This document shows, piece by piece, positions 19,724-23,078 of a stretch of DNA of 23,078 nucleotides. Made by a program: the position numbers and the translations under genes. Position 1 is the first letter of the stretch. Every line of letters starts with the position of its first letter. The notes beneath the pieces are model-generated. The model saw only the letters and a list, made by a program, of their open reading frames with translations, was not told the DNA's origin and searched no databases. The stretch lies in contig JAAPAO010000545.1 in NCBI GenBank assembly GCA_013115145.1, positions 1 to 23,078 of the forward strand, written 5' to 3'. The DNA comes from Perkinsus chesapeaki. Its lineage: Eukaryota > Perkinsozoa > Perkinsida > Perkinsidae.

Positions 19724-22475
19724 ATGAGTGACTGTGATTCGATTGAGGACCTTGCTGCCAGTTTAGATGATTACATTTGTCAAGTAAGAATATCATACAG
19801 GTTAGAACTGCGGAAGCCGGGCCGATCAACCTGTCACGAAGCTCGGGACCTTCGTGGAGATCAAGGCTCGTCTTCCGACCGCCTTCAGCCTCTTATGATC
19901 GTCTCTTATTCTCCAACGCTTCTCCAACACAGTAATATTTTTCTGTGTTGGAGAACTGTTCGCTTCAGAGCCGCAAAAAACGGTCTTAGGATCGTCTGCA
20001 TTTATGGGGTAGTGAGTCTCAATTTTTCTAAAGTATCTGCAAGCCACCCTCGGCTCTTCTTGGACTAACTACAGAGGACATGCAAGGGAACTAGTGATGT
20101 ACATGATTGGGTACCAAAAACCCGAGCGGTTCGAAGATTAAAGGAGTCCATGCATGACGCTCAGGGGGGGGCGATATAAAAAAAGCAATTGTAGCGTAAC
20201 AGTATGAGCAGGGGCCATAGGCCAGAGTAAGACCGTTTCACCGGCCAGGGCGGGCGCGTCCTTCGGTGTCTCGCAAATATACTTACCGAACCGTAATGAA
20301 GATGAACACCACGATGACATAGGTACATGTACGTCACAATGTTGACGGGGACGCATTGCTATGAATTTTGTTCGTCCTGGTGATGTTTGCTCCAGCTCTC
20401 CATCTTCAGTACGCGGCGATAACGTCCACGCTGCTTCGCGTGCGGAAGACCATCCTCGGCTCTGTACGGTTATCTCGGAAATGCCCGAGTCATGTGAGAA
20501 GGCGAAAGTTTTACCAGAAGTACGAATTCCATAATTGCTATGGCCGCTTTTATATTGCCGTGATTAATGGGAGAATACCGTTTAAAAAGGTAGGTGGGAG
20601 GGATCGAACCAGGGACCTTTCGATTGCGCGCTCCGGTTAGGTGCTGGACAAGCTGCGGGCTGAGGTTCGAGAAAAGCACCTCGAATGTGGGATACTTGAC
20701 AGTTTTGAGGGAGCAGAGGACGTCGAAGAATTTGCTGAAAAGTGAGAGTAGACGTGGCGGGGGATTGAACCAGCGACCTTCAGGTGTGGAGTCGAGCCGC
20801 TTACCAAAGATACTGTGGACGTTGACGCTGCAGTTGATGACATTATCGAGCAGCCAACGAAGGACTTGGCAAATATCAAATTCGTTCACAAAGTAAGCTA
20901 CCAAACTCTAGCGGATTTGGCGAACTTTTCGTCCCAGTCCGACCCAGAGTATCTGTCGCTGGAGATGACCAAAGAGCGGTATGAGGAGATGATTTCCTTC
21001 GCACGAACATTCGCGATTGAGCGACTGGATAAGGACGAAGCAGAATCTGCGTCACTCGCCACGAAATTATTCAAGCTCTGCATTGCTTGTTACATAACAG
21101 CATCATCTCCCCTTTATTGGGGCTTCGGCCCGAAGGTGAGGGTATGTAGGAGCCTAGCTTCGCTCCGCCTCTTTTTGTGACATGTTTACCATTTTTGAGA
21201 CCATCACCACACTAGAGTATTGGCGTGCTCGGCACTCCGGAAATTTCCTTTTAATTTTCTCGAAATTTTTTGTCTGGATTTTTCCAGAAATTTTTGTATG
21301 GGATTTCAACAAGTTTTGAGGAGACCTTTTTCAGGTCTACCAGTTCGTAGCGGAGAATCTCAACGCTCGGCTCGAAGGCTACGCAAGCCCGTTTAACCAC
21401 ACATTAGTGACATACTGCAGTCCATTCTGTCTGGACATGGTCAGCTCGCAGATCGGTATCCATCACCGAAAATCATTGTGTAGGTTTTCGGCTCTCTGGG
21501 AAGTGTTTATGGCCCCGCGGTCACCCGTGAAGTCCGAAGATTGGTCGAAGAGCTCCGGCCAGATGAGCGAGTGATGCTCGTGTTGAATCCGCCCTATCTG
21601 GAGTCGGAACTGGTTAATTGTGCGGACCGTGTCTCCGAGTTGGTCTCGATCGATGAGCGCATCCGAGTGATGAGCATTGTGCCACAGTGGGACGACGCTC
21701 CTGGCATACAAACGTTACGGGGCGAAGATGGTCGGCTTAAGGGATTCCTGGCGGAGGACCGATTATTAGGGAAATATGATCATTATTATTGGGACTATCA
21801 GGTAGCTTTTTGGTGCTTTAAAAGTGGGAGTTATATTCTACTACTTGTACTCCTTAAAAATAGTTCCCAGTACGCGCCCTCGTTCCTTGTCAGATTTGGC
21901 TCGTCGCGTCGTTTTACTTCACTGATTGTTAAATATTAAATATTTCTCATTATTTTTCGATAGTCCGTCCAGCTGGAGTGGACGCTAACTGCGTTACGTT
22001 AAAAAAACTGAGACTTGTAAATTTGCGTAATGGACTTCGACCAGCGGTAGGTATCTTGGCAGCACTGCCACAAAACTAATATCTCTACCGTTCATTTTAT
22101 AAATCCCTTCTCGTGAGTAACTAATGAGATTCTAAGGCTTAACAGGCGGCGGTATGGCCTTGTTGGCCGTGCCGCCGCCTAAGGAGAAGGGGATTTGAGC
22201 GTTTCATTATCCAGGCCGAGTTGATATTTGGCGATCGCAAAGTCGCCGAAACACTTTGGTGATTTTTCCTTTTCGATCTCGGGGACGGCGAGACGATGCT
22301 TCTCGGTCAATTTAGTGTTTGTCGCCCTCAGAAATGGAGACCGATAAACGCCAAGTTCGGGTCAAGACTTTTGGTGTACAGCAAAAGTGGCAACGTGACG
22401 ACGGACGAACGAGGGAAGGTTGACGAGTTACTAGGAATCATGAAGAAGCAACCTGACGAGGAGGTATCTTTGTGA
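19724..22475 (+). CDS. PCIF1-like cap-specific mRNA N6-adenosine methyltransferase
   Basis: Probably the writer of m6Am at the first transcribed nucleotide of capped mRNA (PCIF1/CAPAM family, nuclear). Firm exons: one ending at 20589 (...FYIAVINGRIPFKK), then 20641-20741, 20784-21135, 21335-21439, 21484-21801, and the terminal 22332-22475 or an upstream-extended version. Family hallmarks: SPFNHTLVTYCSPF, then VFGSLGSVYGPAV, then the catalytic N-P-P-Y/F motif (NPPY, 21586-21597), then RVMSIVPQWDDAP, and near the end KWRPINAKFG. The N-terminal exons are less certain: the start at 19724 (MSDCDSIEDLAASLDD) is followed by several competing acceptors, and an exon at about 20071-20160 (TSDVHDWVPKTRAVRRLKES) fits. 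An exon may be missing between 21801 and 22332. No WW domain was found in this stretch, although vertebrate PCIF1 has one at its N-terminus. Confidence 0.72.
19920..19955. repeat. 13-bp perfect hairpin in the 5' part of the PCIF1-like gene
   Basis: TTCTCCAACACAG (19920-19932) pairs with CTGTGTTGGAGAA (19943-19955) around an AT-rich 10-nt loop. A shorter direct copy, TTCTCCAACGC, lies just before it. It falls in a stretch where the exon structure is unclear. Confidence 0.7.
20590..20640 (+). repeat. 51-nt PCIF1-gene intron with reverse tRNA-like sequence
   Basis: The intron runs from GTAGGTGGG to CGGTTAG. Bases 20600-20626 are identical to 16621-16647 in RFC3 intron 5. The two introns sit in different genes and codon phases agree on both sides here (PFKK | VLDKL). 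The remainder, CGCGCTCCGGTTAG, when reversed resembles CTAACCGGAGCGCG, like a tRNA D-arm/anticodon segment. Confidence 0.75.
20742..20783 (+). repeat. 42-nt PCIF1-gene intron with diverged reverse tRNA-like sequence
   Basis: The intron runs from GTGAGAG to CCTTCAG. It contains GGGATTGAACCAGCGACCTT (20761-20780), the same element with base changes. The acceptor at 20783 was chosen because it alone keeps frame (FAEK | CGVEPLTKDTVDVD). The element continues into the exon, so part of it may now be translated. Confidence 0.7.
22144..22180. repeat. 16-bp GC-rich hairpin with two G-U pairs
   Basis: AGGCGGCGGTATGGCC (22144-22159) and GGCCGTGCCGCCGCCT (22165-22180) form a full 16-bp stem with a 5-nt loop in RNA. 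Both deviations from perfect symmetry are G-U pairs in the sense transcript. It lies between the last firm PCIF1-like exons, probably in an intron. Confidence 0.75.
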
Positions 22476-22679
22476 GCTATGAAAAGCAAGGTTCAAGCTA
22501 AGATACCGGTCGGCTTGCCGTTCAGGAGCAAGGTGTTTCGGAAAGGCCACGTAAGAGGCTGACGTTGACTCCCAGATCGCCGTGACCGCGAACGTTTCGA
22601 AAAATCAGATTTATGTCGGGTTTTGATAATCCTAAGATGCAGTGAGAGCAAATCGATCACGTGATCGATTATTTTTAGA
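22476..22679. other. 204-bp interval between PCIF1-like and dCMP deaminase genes
   Basis: The shortest gap in the window. No AATAAA is seen. It contains the 20-bp palindrome at 22651-22670 and ends TTATTTTTAG directly before the A-ATG context of the next gene. This looks like a 3' splice site with no visible upstream exon, as in downstream operon genes that are trans-spliced. Confidence 0.5.
22651..22670. promoter_or_regulatory. Perfect 20-bp palindrome with CACGTG core
   Basis: AATCGATCACGTGATCGATT is its own reverse complement and lies 10 bp before the dCMP deaminase start. CACGTG is the classic E-box bound by bHLH proteins. Near copies are at 5929-5948 and 8507-8526 (two mismatches each). 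It could be a binding site or a fragment of a dispersed element. Confidence 0.5.
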
Positions 22680-22811
22680 ATGTCAGAGTCACCGATTTTG
22701 AGGGTCCCAAGTGACGATCCCGGTCCGAGAGAGGACAATCTTGGATGGGCGGAGTACTTCATGGCACTGGCGCACGTCACTGCCATGAGAAGCAAGGATC
22801 CATCCACGCAG
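22680..22811 (+). CDS. dCMP deaminase, first exon (5' partial gene)
   Basis: Deaminates dCMP to dUMP for dTTP synthesis; cytosolic. The exon encodes 44 residues: MSESPILRVPSDDP, then REDNLGWAEYFMALAHVTAM and RSKDPSTQ. The segment W-x-E-Y-F-M-A-x-A-x-x-(S/T)-A-x-R-S-K-D-P-x-(S/T)-Q is the strongly conserved N-terminal part of the dCMP deaminase family, just before the VGA strand. The zinc-binding HAE and PCxxC motifs must lie in exons beyond the window. The donor after CAG is GTTCGATT, weak and part of a B-box-like GGTTCGATTC (22811-22820). The ATG is 2 bp after a TTTTTAG acceptor-like site. Confidence 0.88.
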
Positions 22812-23078
22812 GTTCGATTCTCGGCGACGGTATTTCAATAAATTAAATACATGCTGCCATCCAAAGCCTTTGTGCGCTGCTGAACTCAACAATTAATATC
22901 TTTTTAAGCTATTCAATAAATTGTTGTATCGTAATAAAATAAAGAACGTCCAATGCTGCCAGCTTAATTCGGCTCAGTTCCCCTGACCATAGAGTGTGTT
23001 TCTAGTTCATGTAGAGGCTCTATGATAGAGTGTGTTTCTGGTTCATGTAGAGGCTCTATGATAGAGTGTGTTTCTAGT
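22812..23078 (+). other. Start of dCMP deaminase intron 1
   Basis: No further exon is seen before the window edge. It begins with the tRNA-like GTTCGATTCTCGGCGACGG, passes through AT-rich sequence with several AATAAA, and ends in a 36-bp tandem repeat. Confidence 0.5.
22989..23078. repeat. Tandem repeat, 36-bp unit, 2.5 copies, cut by window end
   Basis: ATAGAGTGTGTTTCT starts at 22989, 23025 and 23061. Each unit ends GTAGAGGCTCTATG and differs only by A/G in TTCTAGT/TTCTGGT. The array continues off the right edge. Confidence 0.9.

Noticed and set aside
20590-20640. A minus-strand tRNA gene
   Set aside because: It is only about 51 nt and flanked by exons; a complete cloverleaf does not fit.
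20880-20912. A 19-nt intron (GTAAGC...CTAG) in the PCIF1-like exon
   Set aside because: Reading through keeps the frame into the downstream conserved part, while splicing would break it.

Overview
The window looks like compact animal (metazoan) DNA, probably from a small-genome invertebrate such as a nematode. The proteins are eukaryotic: a C2H2 zinc-finger protein, a class B Hsp40, a RagC/D GTPase, RFC3, a PCIF1-type cap methyltransferase and a dCMP deaminase. Every gene apart from the zinc-finger gene is cut into many small exons by GT-AG introns, most of them ending in TTTCAG-like sites. No species can be named from sequence alone.

Layout. 1-212: minus-strand fragment resembling retroelement pol. 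216-685: dense inverted repeats. 686-1709: two-exon zinc-finger gene. 1897-2095: 25-bp tandem repeat. 2147-5631: Hsp40 gene (11 exons). 6508-9449: unrecognised multi-exon gene. 10055-13753: RagC/D gene (13 exons). 14247-19337: RFC3 gene (12 exons); its intron 4 holds the integrase end of an LTR retrotransposon and its intron 9 a 29-bp tandem repeat. 19724-22475: PCIF1-like methyltransferase. 22680 to the window end: first exon and part of intron 1 of dCMP deaminase. All these genes are on the plus strand with gaps of about 0.2-0.9 kb, and several start codons sit just after an AG that looks like a 3' splice site. That would fit trans-splicing or short 5'-UTR introns, but I cannot prove either. 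I built the gene models by hand from splice signals and protein families. The spliced lengths of the Hsp40 (1002 nt), RagC (1152), RFC3 (1044) and zinc-finger (855) models are all exact multiples of three and close to the expected family sizes, so those four are solid.

The most unusual signal is in the introns. Short introns (about 40-60 nt) of unrelated genes carry shared sequence families. (1) tRNA T-arm/B-box-like sequences occur in both orientations; an intron of RFC3 and an intron of the PCIF1 gene share 27 identical bases. (2) A GTCACTGCGCCACGAAATT-like motif occurs in introns of the Hsp40, RagC and RFC3 genes, in a 3' flank, and in variant form inside two exons. (3) A GGGGCGCGCGGGAA motif occurs twice in one intron whose two splice junctions both carry GTAC. 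Together these suggest that introns here are being made or remodelled by small mobile, partly tRNA-derived elements (introner-like behaviour). Other items of note are a RagC G3/switch II motif that has lost its DxxG glycine, a 20-bp palindrome found three times, and several near-perfect hairpins.
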